A stretch of 64,000 nt of DNA from Turnera subulata. Its lineage: Eukaryota > Streptophyta > Magnoliopsida > Malpighiales > Passifloraceae. A program made the translations under genes and the position numbers. The stretch lies in the NCBI GenBank assembly GCA_028386065.3, contig JAKUCV010005653.1, forward strand, positions 144,171-208,170, given 5' to 3'. Positions 15,001 to 24,563 of the stretch are shown in pieces (the stretch's first letter is position 1; each line of letters starts with the position of its first letter). Under the pieces are notes generated by a model, which was not told the DNA's origin, did no database searches, and was given only the letters and a program-made list of their open reading frames with translations.

Positions 15001-18000
15001 AGAATATGATTTCTTAAAAGAAAATAGTGGAAGAAATGTCAAAGCACCTCCCCGACCAAAAACGTAATCAAGGAAGCACCACAGTGATAGCCAATATCCC
15101 AGAGAAAAAAATTAGATGCTACATAAATTCTTAACTTCAATTTGCTTTTGTAACTTATGCACCGTGTTGCAAGTTGATCGAGGATTTCTTTTTCTCTGCT
15201 CCAGAAACATAGAGGCACAAAGGTGATCTAAGCCTTGAGGAGTGTCAGTAGGAATTCTGAAGAAATCAGTTTCATTTGCTTTGAACGTATGCCAATGTAT
15301 GTTATGAGTTTTCCTGTTTAGGGTTACTCATCGTTGTACCACATAGGGAGAGTAACATTTACCATAAGACAGAAAGGTTTCCCATCTCTATTTCGTCAGA
15401 TTGACTGTGACATACTGCCATGTAGATGTGATATTAATTTAAACTGGGGGTACTGGAAACCTGGTGATTTGATTCCACAGCAGATATGCATGGCTGAAAC
15501 CAGATTTCACTCCTCTCCTCTGGTCTGTCTTTTTTCTATATTATAATATATCATTCCTTACTACAGTGAAGAAAAGATTCCACAAATTTAAAGCTTATTA
15601 TACTCTTAAAAGTAGAAGGGAAAGTTAATTGACTTTTGCTTTCAATAAACAGGTCTTGTGTCAGATTTCTTCCTCTTTCCTCCGTCTTCTGGCTTATTAT
15701 CGCATGTATTTCTTGTTTCTACAGAGACAGCTTAGTGCCTCGGGTAACGTCACAGCACCTGAAAAGCAATGATATACTTACCCATCTTTCTGATGGATTA
15801 ATCCAATCCCGTAAAATTCAAACTCCCTGTACGTTAGTTGAGGCCACGCCACGCACAATTCTGAAGGCCCATCTTTTACTAGTCAATACAATTCTAATTA
15901 ATTCTGTAAATGCTAAATCCTAACTAATAGCAGAATCAAGACCTAAATTAATGCTTCTTCTCTAACTTCGCACATTGGAAACAGATATAAACAGATTAGT
16001 CAGACAGAGTCAAATCCTAAACTAATGCTTCTTCTCTAACTTCGCACATTGGAAACAGGTATAAACAGATTAGTCAGACGTGTCTACAACTCTATATGGG
16101 ACAAAGATATGTCGAAAATCAGAAGATGCATGCTAGTGACAAACAGATTTACACTTACAATTTCCCAATCAATTTTGGCTTGGCAAGTGGGTATCCGTTC
16201 TTTTAGCTTGGCAATCCTCATGTTTTGCTCCTCAAGCTGCTTGTCTACACTGTAAACCCAAGACCATGCAAGTTTCTTCTTTAATTGCTGTACCTGCTGA
16301 GATACTTCTTCTAGATGCTCCATATTTTTTATCTTCTGCTGCAACTCAGTAAGTTCCTTTTCTATTGGTTCTATTGAAGTCTCCAGTTCATCAACAAGTG
16401 CATTTGCAGACCCCAGTTGTTCATAAATACTTTGCAAAAGATCATTAACTTGCTGAAGAAGAGTGGCTTTAAAAAAGAACTGAGAAACAAAGAATGAAAA
16501 CGGCATAGAGTTAATTCCAATTCAGGCTATTTGCAAATCAATAAGAGTTTACCTTGAATTTATCCTTGTCATTTCCAGAATGTAAAAATTCTCTGCTTTT
16601 GTCTTGACTCATTATCACACATGGATTCTCCACATCAATCTGTAGAATTTATAGCATATCATCTCAAATATTCATCAGAGCAATTGAAGCTAAAATCAAA
16701 ACAGAAGAGAAAGGAGCTAGAAGAAAACATCACTCTTCTAAGAGGAACATGGTATTTTGACCAATTTAATTAAAGATTTTATCTTGCACTTGTTTTTCAA
16801 GAATCACTAAGTAAAGAAACATAGTGTACAAGGCAAATGCAAAAGGATGAAACAAATTCTTCAAGAAGAAGATAGAGCAAAATCTATAAAGTTAAAAATT
16901 ATACAAGTTAATTTCAATGAGGAGAGGCAAGAAACTAATGTTGTGATTGCATCTTAACAAGTCTGCTATGCAGGAAGTAGGCAACCACAACCAAGGTTCT
17001 TGTGGCACAGGGAGAGAAAGGGAAAAGAAACCAGCAGTCAATACAGAGGCACCAACCTCAGGGATTGATCGTTTCAGTGTTGTTGCTGTGAACATACAAA
17101 TTTTAAACTCCAGGTTTTCATAAGAGGCACCTTCTGCTTGTTCTTTCATTCTAACAATAAACATGACTGCTACAATGAATACTGGCGTCACCACTTCAAT
17201 GATTATACCTTAAGAAAATAATTACTAATACAAGGCCAATTTCTTGCGTAGTTTGCTTAGATGAACATGGAAAACTCATCATTCACTCAATGCCTCCCTC
17301 AACATAGCCATGTTGGCAGGTAAAAACATCCAGTGATCCGGAAACTTTCAAGTAAAACCCAAAACTCACAAGTCATACCATCTGGGAGACCCACTAATCT
17401 TAAGGTGTAGTTTAAATCAAATGTTTATATGAATGAAAACATTTTTAACAAAACTAAAATAGTTTAATGAGCTATGGTAGATGAACAAACGCCAGTTTCC
17501 TGTTATTATATAAACATGTCATCACTTGAACAAAAGAAAAAAAAAATTAGGGAATGAACCAGAGAACATAATAGCATTCATGCAGCAACTGTTACTCACA
17601 TTGAAATGTTCTACAAGCTCCCGGAGCTCCTCCTTTCGACCAGCAACCTTTCGACCTGTAAATGCATCAGCGAAACTTTAGGAGAAGGAGTAAGAATACA
17701 GCCAGAAAGCATAACATATTCATATAAATTGGAAGAAGTATCATGTCATATCCATGTTGGGGAAGAAAAACTATGACCTGGTGATGTGGATAATATCCAT
17801 TTAATTAATGAGCACCAACAAACAAAAGGTGAAATTAGGAACAAGAGTGAGCTCTATTTCTTGCCATTTAAAATGAGCTTAGATTTCCTCTTTTTTTTTT
17901 TTTTCCTTCTGGCAAAGTGCACCTACCCAATCTATAAGGCACTCGATGCTATAAGAGAATAGATAAAGACAAAGGTTGTCACAGAAAACAATTGATACCT

Positions 18001-18790
18001 CTATGGTCCTTGAGAATAGTGGAGCTAGTAGACTGAGTAATCCTACGTTCTATGATTATGGAATCACCGTAGACATCAGGCTTGAAAGGCTCATCTCCTT
18101 GGTTTCTGATCTCCACTTCAACAACAGCGTGACTGCACCATGTTAAGTCCCATAAAGATTAAATAGTAAGTGAAACTAAAGAAGAAACTGAAGGAGCAAA
18201 GCTCTAAACATGTAAGAGGGGAAACAGGGGGACAGCGCAACAGAGCACACTTGCATTGTAACTACATCACTCAAATATTTTATCTGATTTTTTTATTTTT
18301 TGTTTGCCATCGCATCCAACACAAATCTTATATACTGCTTGCTTGCTTGCTTAGCATACCTGCAGCCGGTCTTGATAAAATCCTTCAAGGTAGAGGCCCT
18401 TTGGGTCCCTTTGGCTCGACATCCGAATGCAATGCACAAAGCTGTGAGAATCGCGCTCTTTCCACCTACAAAGAGAGGGTAACAGACAAAACAAAAGCAA
18501 GAGGGAGAGAGTCAAAAATATTGTGCTCCATAAACAACCAAACATGTAAAAAAAAAAAAAAAAGCTTTAAACAGCTGAAACGCAATCGTATGGATTGAAA
18601 ACCCCTCACTGACTGACTGAGTGAGGAACAAGTATAATATAATACAATACAATAGGCACTTACTTCCATTTTGGCCGGTGATGAAATTAACCCAGGGGCA
18701 GAGCTCAATTTGGAGGTTACTGTGGCACATAAAATTCTCCAATCGGATCCAGGAGATGGTACCCGCACCGGACCTGGAGCCGGAAGACAT
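59..18790 (-). CDS. SMC6: SMC6, structural maintenance of chromosomes 6 (25 exons, 3' end off window)
   Basis: SMC6 is the ATPase partner of SMC5 in the nuclear SMC5/6 complex (DNA repair, sister-chromatid recombination). Exons, 5' to 3' on the minus strand: 18790-18664, 18465-18360, 18132-17999, 17655-17600, 16639-16553, 16479-16159, 14859-14740, 14489-14355, 13091-13015, 10345-10270, 9126-9052, 8864-8760, 7921-7752, 7645-7543, 7408-7296, 6745-6541, 5177-5049, 4912-4798, 4670-4585, 4477-4382, 2444-2308, 2223-2121, 518-439, 340-262, 116-59. Every junction is GT-AG and phases match throughout, giving 2,893 nt (964 codons plus 1 nt). Walker A GQNGSGKS (residues 39-46) is split by intron 1. N-terminal head is about 1-180, coiled coil to 438, hinge from VTAFGGERV (439), second coiled coil, then RDTRGLS (958-964), the start of the ABC signature, cut by the window edge. 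Arabidopsis SMC6 has about 1,057 residues, so roughly 90 are missing. A few donors are weak (GTTTTT, GTGGCT, GTGCAT). SMC5 is excluded by the N-terminus GTIxxIRLENFMCHS. Confidence 0.95.
519..2120 (-). other. SMC6 intron 22 (1.6 kb)
   Basis: AT-rich intron between exons 22 and 23. Its only open frames are short and show no known protein features. I see no transposon ends. Confidence 0.7.
2445..4381 (-). other. SMC6 intron 20 (1.9 kb)
   Basis: Non-coding intron between exons 20 and 21. Short ORFs on both strands have no recognisable motif. No repeat boundary was seen. Confidence 0.7.
5178..6540 (-). other. SMC6 intron 16 (1.36 kb)
   Basis: Non-coding. A short minus-strand stretch near 6,060-6,110 looks peptide-like, but the flanking exons join in phase and match SMC6 length without it. 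Confidence 0.7.
10346..13014 (-). other. SMC6 intron 9 (2.7 kb), with probable decayed insertions
   Basis: This is the longest intron. From about 11,400 to 12,300 it is strongly AT-rich with poly-T and poly-A runs, unlike neighbouring introns. A stretch near 12,680-12,850 begins with a GGGTCAGTTTGGG-like end typical of hAT-derived MITEs. No paired TIR or TSD could be assigned, so the transposon reading is inference. Confidence 0.4.
14860..16158 (-). other. SMC6 intron 6 (1.3 kb) with a 74-bp tandem duplication
   Basis: The intron carries two adjacent copies of a 74-bp unit, starting at about 15,942 and 16,016. They differ at only a few positions and lie about 80 bp inside the intron from the exon 6 donor. 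A candidate exon near 15,120-15,195 is not needed for a continuous SMC6 frame. Confidence 0.75.
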
Positions 18791-18808
18791 TTGGGGTTGT
18801 ATAATTAT

Positions 18809-18816
18809 AAACCCTA
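18809..18816 (+). promoter_or_regulatory. telo-box AAACCCTA
   Basis: An exact AAACCCTA lies 19-26 nt upstream of the SMC6 start codon. Telo-boxes near transcription starts usually act together with site II or E2F motifs in cycling cells. Confidence 0.6.
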
Positions 18817-19003
18817 GAACCGGCCAGTGGGTGCCTGCTTAATCGACGGAGAGGAGACTCTGATTCAATTCTCTCCGATTTATGATTTCTACCAGCCCTA
18901 GGAAAGGATAATAAATTACAAGGAGAACAGAAAAGAAAAGAAAAAAAAAAGAGAATTTGAGGAGCCGCCCGGCAACGCAAACGAGTTGAGAGTCTATTTT
19001 ATG

Positions 19004-19011
19004 GCGGGAAA
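19004..19011 (-). promoter_or_regulatory. E2F binding site TTTCCCGC
   Basis: The minus strand reads TTTTCCCGCCAT here, containing the canonical E2F core, about 214 bp upstream of the SMC6 ATG. This fits S-phase expression of a replication-linked SMC protein. Confidence 0.65.
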
Positions 19012-19031
19012 ATAGATGGACGGACTTGTAA

Positions 19032-19037
19032 TGGGCT
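19032..19037 (+). promoter_or_regulatory. site II element TGGGCT
   Basis: TGGGCY motif (TCP-factor target) near the E2F site. It is short, so it has weight only because of the neighbouring E2F site and telo-box. Confidence 0.35.
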
Positions 19038-19149
19038 CCGTCTCACGTTTTATTAGGCCTCGACCTCCACCATTGGGGCTTTAACCCATTTCGATTCCAT
19101 TTTATGACCAACCAAACGAAACTCCCTCCATCAACCTATCCTTTTGTCT

Positions 19150-19693
19150 CTCTTTCTTTTAATGAAACCAATTGTTTCGAAACTATATGTGAATATTTCA
19201 CATCTTTCTGTTATAAATAAATTAGGTGAATGTCTTACTATCCAGTAAAATTTATTTTTATCACATCCGAATTTATCTCCGGTAAATATTTTACCCATAC
19301 AGCTAATTTCTATTTGGATTCTTCACACTCCATAATTCCATTTTGTCCTAATCTTGATATCATCTTCCTTTACCTAACATCCCTTTGATTTTATCCTTTT
19401 AAATTAATCATACTTATTTATTTTTATTCTCCCATTATCAAATATAAATACCCCTTCATTCCTTCACATTCATATACTTACATCTTACCATAAATTTTAC
19501 TCTCTTCTCATCTCCATACATCACTCTTTCCAATCTCCCTCCATCTATGTTTATTATTCTCATTTTCATATTATTATCAAAGTTGTATTATTACTATTAA
19601 AGTTGTATTATTACCATCAAGGTTATATTATCACCTTGATCAAGTTTGTATTATTCCAATCAAGAGTGAATTTCATCTCTCAATTTTATAACA
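19150..19693 (+). mobile_element. Copia-A 5' LTR (left boundary uncertain)
   Basis: AT-rich non-coding DNA with a TATA box (TATAAATA, 19,443-19,450) and an LTR-type end ATAACA at 19,693. The end is directly followed by a PBS typical of a plant Copia group. I could not fix the left end. It is the 5' LTR of the decayed Copia-A whose gag lies at 29,006, now 9 kb away because a LINE landed in the leader. Confidence 0.6.
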
Positions 19694-19708
19694 CATTATC
19701 AGCACGAG
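19694..19708 (+). other. Copia-A primer binding site
   Basis: The sequence CATTATCAGCACGAG directly follows the LTR end. The core TTATCAGCACGA is a recurrent PBS core of plant Copia elements. Confidence 0.6.
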
Positions 19709-19782
19709 TCTCTAGCCAAATAAGGTACTTTATTTTTTAGAATCAAAACTTTCAATTGATAAACTGAGTTAAAGTAAAAACT

Positions 19783-20527
19783 CTAACAATAGTACGAACA
19801 GAACCTGGTATTACACTCGAGCAACAAGAAAACTAGAGTGATGGGGATAATCCAATAAAAACTAGGAAAAAAGCGAATGCCCCTAAAATTACCAAGAGAT
19901 TGAGTGTTTATGGAGAGATTGCATGACTTGAGGGGAGTCATGCCACAAAATCGCAGCTTTAAGTTAGCCATAATATCACTAAGCACTCCATCAAGGAGCG
20001 ATAGTTGTGAGTAAAATGCCTACGATTCCTTTCCCTCCACAAGTGATAGATGCATGCATTCCAAGCTAATCGAAGGATTAAAGAGGTAATACACTTCTTC
20101 TATAAGTGACAAAGAGCCCAAGAGAACTCCACATACCAACATCTTGCAGCTTTAGTTATACCGCAAGCAGATAAGAGTTTAGACCAGACCTCTGAAGAGA
20201 AAGGACAACCAAAAAATAGGTGATCCCGAGTCTCCTCCAAATGAGAACAAAATAGGCAAGAAGCATTTGTGATAATGCACCAGCGTTGTAACCGAGCTCG
20301 CGTAGCAAGCCTATTAAGGATGGCAAGCCAAGTAATGAAGCTATGCTTGGGGATAAAACCAACAGACCACAACATTTTAAACTAAGGGACACGAGCTCGC
20401 TTGCATCGAAGAGAATCCCATGCACTGCGAACATTGAATTCGCTAGAAGTAGAAAGATCCCAATGCAGCTGATCAGAGGTACAAGAGGAAAAATAGCAAA
20501 TAGAGCTTCATCTTTTAATTGAAACAC
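19783..20527 (-). pseudogene. LINE-A ORF2 C-terminus (RT zinc-binding region)
   Basis: The 20,100-20,375 frame shows the zf-RVT region of plant LINE ORF2: WLAILNRLATRARLQRW, then CLFCSHLEETRDHLFFGC with its Cys/His spacing, then SSEVWSKLL. Downstream, toward 19,800, other frames show a YHLWRERNRR-like tail, the usual C-terminal motif. Frameshifts and stops separate the pieces, so it is non-functional. Confidence 0.8.
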
Positions 20528-20880
20528 AAGAGGAATGCGAGAGATAGGCTAAGACCAAGTGCCATTGACAACTAAAACACTACCTGGAGCATGAAGAGGT
20601 ATTCGAGAACTGGAAAGGATTTGATTAGAGAGTAAAGGATGAAGAGGTCCTCGTGGGTGCCAATTATCCCACCACATAGGTATTTCTTCCATCACCAATT
20701 GAATGAGAGATAGATGAGGTGAATTGTGGCCGTAGCTTGAGTAGCTTACGAAGACTCCAAGAACAATTCATAGGTATACTCAAGCTCTATAAACTTCTTT
20801 GTTTAAGAATATAAGTGTGCATCCAAGCTACCCAAAGCGAACCAGCTTTTAGCAATAAATTCGAAATGTTTCTAGCTATA

Positions 20881-20885
20881 TAAGC
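20881..20885 (+). repeat. Copia-B target site duplication, left (taagc)
   Basis: TAAGC directly precedes TGTTAGAA of the left LTR and recurs at 28,360-28,364 directly after the right LTR. It shows one intact insertion event into LINE-A. Confidence 0.85.
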
Positions 20886-21195
20886 TGTTAGAAATAGTGT
20901 TTTGCTAATGCCTCCTTGTCTCATACAGGTTTTGATATTGACAAACCGGACATTGATTCAAAATGATGACAAACCCGAGGCAAAAAGAAATCACTCCCGA
21001 AGCAAAAAGAAATGACTCAAAGAGAAGAAATATAAAGTGAAGAAGAGCACAAGAATTGAAGCACAAGAAGATTTAGGAACCTAATTGTAAAAGGTTAACA
21101 CTCAAATTCTTCTAAGATGTTAGCTCAAACATAATCAATTTTTTCTCATGCATAACATTCTTTTTATCAATCATAAAAATAGTTTTTGAGCACTA

Positions 21196-21600
21196 AACAT
21201 CGATGTTGTGCTTCTAAACATCGATGTTCCTGCCTTCTAAAAGGTTTATCAAAAGCGGCAGTAGCTCAAAACATCGATGTTGGCATCCCAAACATCGATG
21301 TTCTCCTGTCCGATTGCATTTCAAGATGTTTTGCAAAAACACTGTTCAAACATCGATGTTCACTTTTCAAACATCGATATTCTACTGTTCAAACATCGAT
21401 GTTCAAAGTTTAAACATCGATGTTCTACTGTTCATTGTTTTAAATTGTTTTGGCAGTGCTCTAAAACATCGATGTTCAAGTTTGAAACATCGATGTTTTA
21501 GTGACCGTTGGACCAAAACATCGATGTTTTAGTGACCGTTGGCCCAATAATTCATATTTACTGGCCAAACATCGATGTTCTAGTGCTAAACATCGATGTT
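21196..21600. repeat. palindrome array AACATCGATGTT in U3 of the left LTR
   Basis: Thirteen copies (12 exact, one AACATCGATATT) begin at 21196, 21217, 21270, 21291, 21349, 21370, 21392, 21413, 21465, 21486, 21517, 21568 and 21589. Several sit 21-22 bp apart. The array ends about 98 bp upstream of the TATA box, the position of an enhancer. A perfect self-complementary 12-mer suggests a dimeric DNA-binding protein site. The binding protein is unknown. Confidence 0.85.
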
Positions 21601-21697
21601 GTGCCGTTTTAAGCAGAAACCTTTTGCATCTTTCTATGTTGTTTTGTCTAAAGGTGTTTTGGAATGATTCCCCAACGGTCATATAAGTTTTTAGACA

Positions 21698-21705
21698 TAT
21701 AAATA
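21698..21705 (+). promoter_or_regulatory. Copia-B LTR TATA box
   Basis: TATAAATA followed by AGAGCATTTACACC. The same box occurs in the right LTR. Transcription would start near 21,730 and read through gag. Confidence 0.65.
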
Positions 21706-22245
21706 GAGCATTTACACCTCTGTTTATTAACAATCAACTCTCCATACATTTATCATTCATTGATACACATTCATTCAAGTTTTTTATGAGCTAATATCCT
21801 TCATTGAGATTTGAGAGAGTTGCCTTATAGTGCTTATCTTGTTACTCAACATCCACTCTTTGAGAGAGTTTCTATTTTGAGTGTTGTGAGTGTTGTTATA
21901 CACTTTAAGAGAGGATTGTTCCCTTGTAGTAACTCATAGGAAGAGTGTTTTCTTTCTTGAGAGAAGTCTTGAAGTGAGGTATCTTCAAGCAGGTAGAGTT
22001 TCGTGTGACTTGAGCTCTAGTTTTGTATATGGTTTGTTAAGCACCCGGAAGCTTAACCTAGATAGTGAAATCTTCGAGAGAGTCTCTCGGAGGACTGGAT
22101 TAGCCACACAAGTTGTGTGTGTGAACCAGTATAAATCTTGGTGTGTCCTTATTCTTTCAATTCCGCATTTATTTCCTGCAAGTTTTTTAATTTGTCCGAA
22201 AAATGCTATTCACCCCCCTCTAGCGTAGGGCACCTGTTCTAACAA

Positions 22246-22259
22246 TTGGTAGTGGAGCC
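22246..22259 (+). other. Copia-B primer binding site
   Basis: TTGGTAGTGGAGCC directly after the LTR end resembles the initiator-tRNA PBS (TGGTATCAGAGC) of plant Copia elements. Confidence 0.55.
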
Positions 22260-22299
22260 TAACTCTCTGAAAGACTTAACCGTTTGAGAGAAACTTTCC

Positions 22300-24035
22300 A
22301 TGGCTTCTTAAAGTAATTATGAAGGACTCTTCGAAGGATAATCAACCACTCGTCCACCGCTCTTTGATGGCACCAAATACAGCTACTGGAAGGAGAGGAT
22401 GAGAATCTTCCTCCAATCCAACAACTATGCTCTTTGGCGAATCATGAAGATCGGAGAGCAAATTTTGACAAAGAAAGTTGGTGAAACCACAGTGCCAAAG
22501 ACGGAGGAGGAGTATAACACTACAAACATTACAATGGTTAAAAACAATGCCAAATCAATCAACATGCTCTATTGTGCAGTCAACCCCGATGATAATCGGA
22601 AAATCTCTTGTTGCACAACCGCAAAAGAAATGTGGGATAAGCTGGAGGTCACCTACGAACAAACCGATCAAGTTCGAGAGGCTAAAATCGACTCCCTCAC
22701 TGCAGATTACGAACTCTTTCGAATGAAGGAGAACGAGAGAATAGAGGAGATGTTCGAACGATTTTCTAAAATCGTAAATAACCTTCATGCTCTCAAGAAG
22801 GTCTACTCCGACAAGGACTTGGTCAGAAAAGTCCTCGATGCCTCACTCCTGAATGGCGTTCTAAAGCCGACGCAATCTATGAAAACATCGGGACATCGAA
22901 CATAACCATTGATGATCTTAGAGGTAATCTTCTAACCTATGAAACTACAATTCTTAAACCCTCTTTGCAGGAACCAAAGAAGAAGAACATAGCTCTCAAA
23001 GCTTCCACCTCCAAGACGCAAGAGCTCACTGAATTGGACTCTAGCGATGACGATCAAGAACTCGGACTTGTCACCCTTAAAATACACAAATTTATGAAGA
23101 AATAATTTGAAAGGAAAGAAAGGAAGACGTCTGGTCCACCCAAGTGCTATGGATGTGGAGAGGTTGGGCACATCAAGCCTAAGTGCCCCATGGCAAAGGA
23201 GGGAAAAGAAAAGAAGCCTTACAAGAAGCAAAGGGCATACATCTCTTGGGGAGGCGATTCCGGCGATGAATCATCCAATAGCGATGAAGAAGAAACGCCC
23301 AACCTATGCCTCATGCCACGAGAGGAAGAACTGGAAGAGGTAAGTACTTCTCACTCAAACGAAGATTATACTTTTGAAGAATTGCAAGATGCATTTAATG
23401 AGTTTTATGGTAAATACATTTCGGCATCTAGAACTAATAAGGGCTTAAAGAAACAACTTGCAGCTCTAGAAAATGATATGGAGAAAGTGTCAAGTGAAAA
23501 TGAAAAGCTTAAAGAAGAAAATAAGTCTTACGGAAAGAGGAGTGCTAATAAACTGGAAAGTCCAATTAAGGAATGCTCATCATGTAAGTCATTAAAGGAA
23601 CAAGTTGAAGAACTTGAAACAAAAAATAGGGAGTGTTCATCATGTGAAACATTAAAAGAACAAGTTAATGAACTTGAAACAACACTAAAGAAATTTAACA
23701 CCCCTCAAAAGAACTTGAATTCTCTCTTAGGTAATTTGCAATCAACTAAACATGGAGTAGGTTTCAAGAATGAACCTAAGAAGAAGAAAGTTGAAACAAA
23801 ACCTAGGAAACCTATGTTTCAAACTAAGGAAAACAAGGTTAGTAAAATGCACAAACATAGGCAATATAGTAATTATTATCAACCTAGAAGGATGCACAAT
23901 CCAAATGTTATTTGTCATTATTGCAATAGAATAGGACATATTGCTCCCGTTTGCTTCACAAGGCATAGGCATTGGGCACAAGATGAAGCTCATTACCATT
24001 ATGTCTCTAACACTCAAGGACCCAAGAAGATTTGA
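22300..24035 (+). pseudogene. Copia-B gag (nucleocapsid), disrupted
   Basis: The Gag N-terminal half is in the 22,300-22,850 frame (LFDGTKYSYWKERM, then a UBN2-type helical region with TAKEMWDKLEVTYE). CCHC knuckles are at 23,145-23,186 (CYGCGEVGHIKPKC) and 23,913-23,954 (CHYCNRIGHIAPVC). Between them is a charged coiled coil with two repeats around ECSSC-SLKEQV. Breaks: TAA at codon 4, TAA about ten codons later, a frameshift near 22,845 and a TAA before the first knuckle. The two-knuckle layout with a long coil fits SIRE/Maximus Gag. Confidence 0.85.
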
Positions 24036-24092
24036 GTACCAAAAACCCATTGATTTGTTTTGTAGGTATGCTTGAAGGCATCAAGTGTACTT

Positions 24093-24168
24093 TGGTACCT
24101 TGATAGCGGATGCTCCAAGCACTTGATCAAAGAAGCATCCAAATTCTTGATTGATCCTTGTAGAAATG
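24093..24168 (+). pseudogene. Copia-B aspartic protease stub
   Basis: WYLDSGCSKHL matches the Copia protease active-site block (D-S-G-C-S-x-H). The frame is lost soon after. No integrase or RT follows, so pol was deleted or replaced. Confidence 0.75.
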
Positions 24169-24169
24169 C

Positions 24170-24500
24170 AAGGATAAGTGGTAATGTTGAAAATACTCAT
24201 CCTTCGGTTAAAATCATTCTATCCCTTCTAGTATACCTTTAATAGTGCTCTTAATGCTTAATTAATTAATGCACATTACATATCATTCTTGGGTAATGGT
24301 AGAAGAATCTTGTTTGCATCCCATTTTCCCTTGGTTGAAAAAGAGCTTAGAAGTAAATTAATTTTGCATGAAGTAAATCTTTTTTTGGTAGCAGGTTTAT
24401 ATCCAAATGTTAAAATCCAAGAGCACAAGATAGCTTCTTTTTCGCATCAAGCATAGCATGTAGAGCATAGTAGATAGTTGAGGAACACTAACTTATCGTT
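24170..24500 (+). other. Copia-B decayed pol and leader-like spacer
   Basis: Non-coding AT-rich stretch after the protease stub. Its last 60 bp or so resemble the leader just before the related cassette in Element D (52,060-52,120). This suggests the captured piece starts slightly before 24,501. Confidence 0.4.
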
Positions 24501-24563
24501 GAACATTCATAAAAAGATGACACAATTGCTTAAAGCATAAATATTTTTTTATTATTATTTGTT

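Larger units (their letters stand above)
18791..19040 (-). promoter_or_regulatory. SMC6: SMC6 proximal promoter and 5' UTR
   Basis: The sequence upstream of the SMC6 ATG contains, going away from the gene, a telo-box, an E2F consensus and a site II element within 250 bp. These motif types occur together in plant S-phase and proliferation promoters such as PCNA. No clear TATA box was found. Boundaries are inferred. Confidence 0.6.
20886..22244 (+). repeat. Copia-B left LTR (1,359 bp)
   Basis: Starts TGTTAGAAATAG and ends CACCTGTTCTAACA. U3 holds 13 copies of a 12-bp palindrome, then TATAAATA at 21,698-21,705. ORFs inside it with repeated KHRC or HRCS peptides are translations of the palindrome. 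Confidence 0.9.

Noticed and set aside
15120..15195. Possible extra SMC6 exon between exons 6 and 7
   Set aside because: Exons 6 and 7 join in phase and align with SMC6 orthologues without it; its frame adds no family-like sequence.
59..18790. SMC5 rather than SMC6
   Set aside because: The N-terminal IRLENFMCHS block, the GPIGAH hinge phrase and the end KMPQDxxSSNVRDTRGLS are SMC6-type.
21186..21532. ORFs encoding KHRC/HRCS repeat peptides in the Copia-B LTRs (also 27,238-27,529)
   Set aside because: They are translations of the 12-bp palindrome in several frames and on both strands, inside U3, and differ between the two LTRs.
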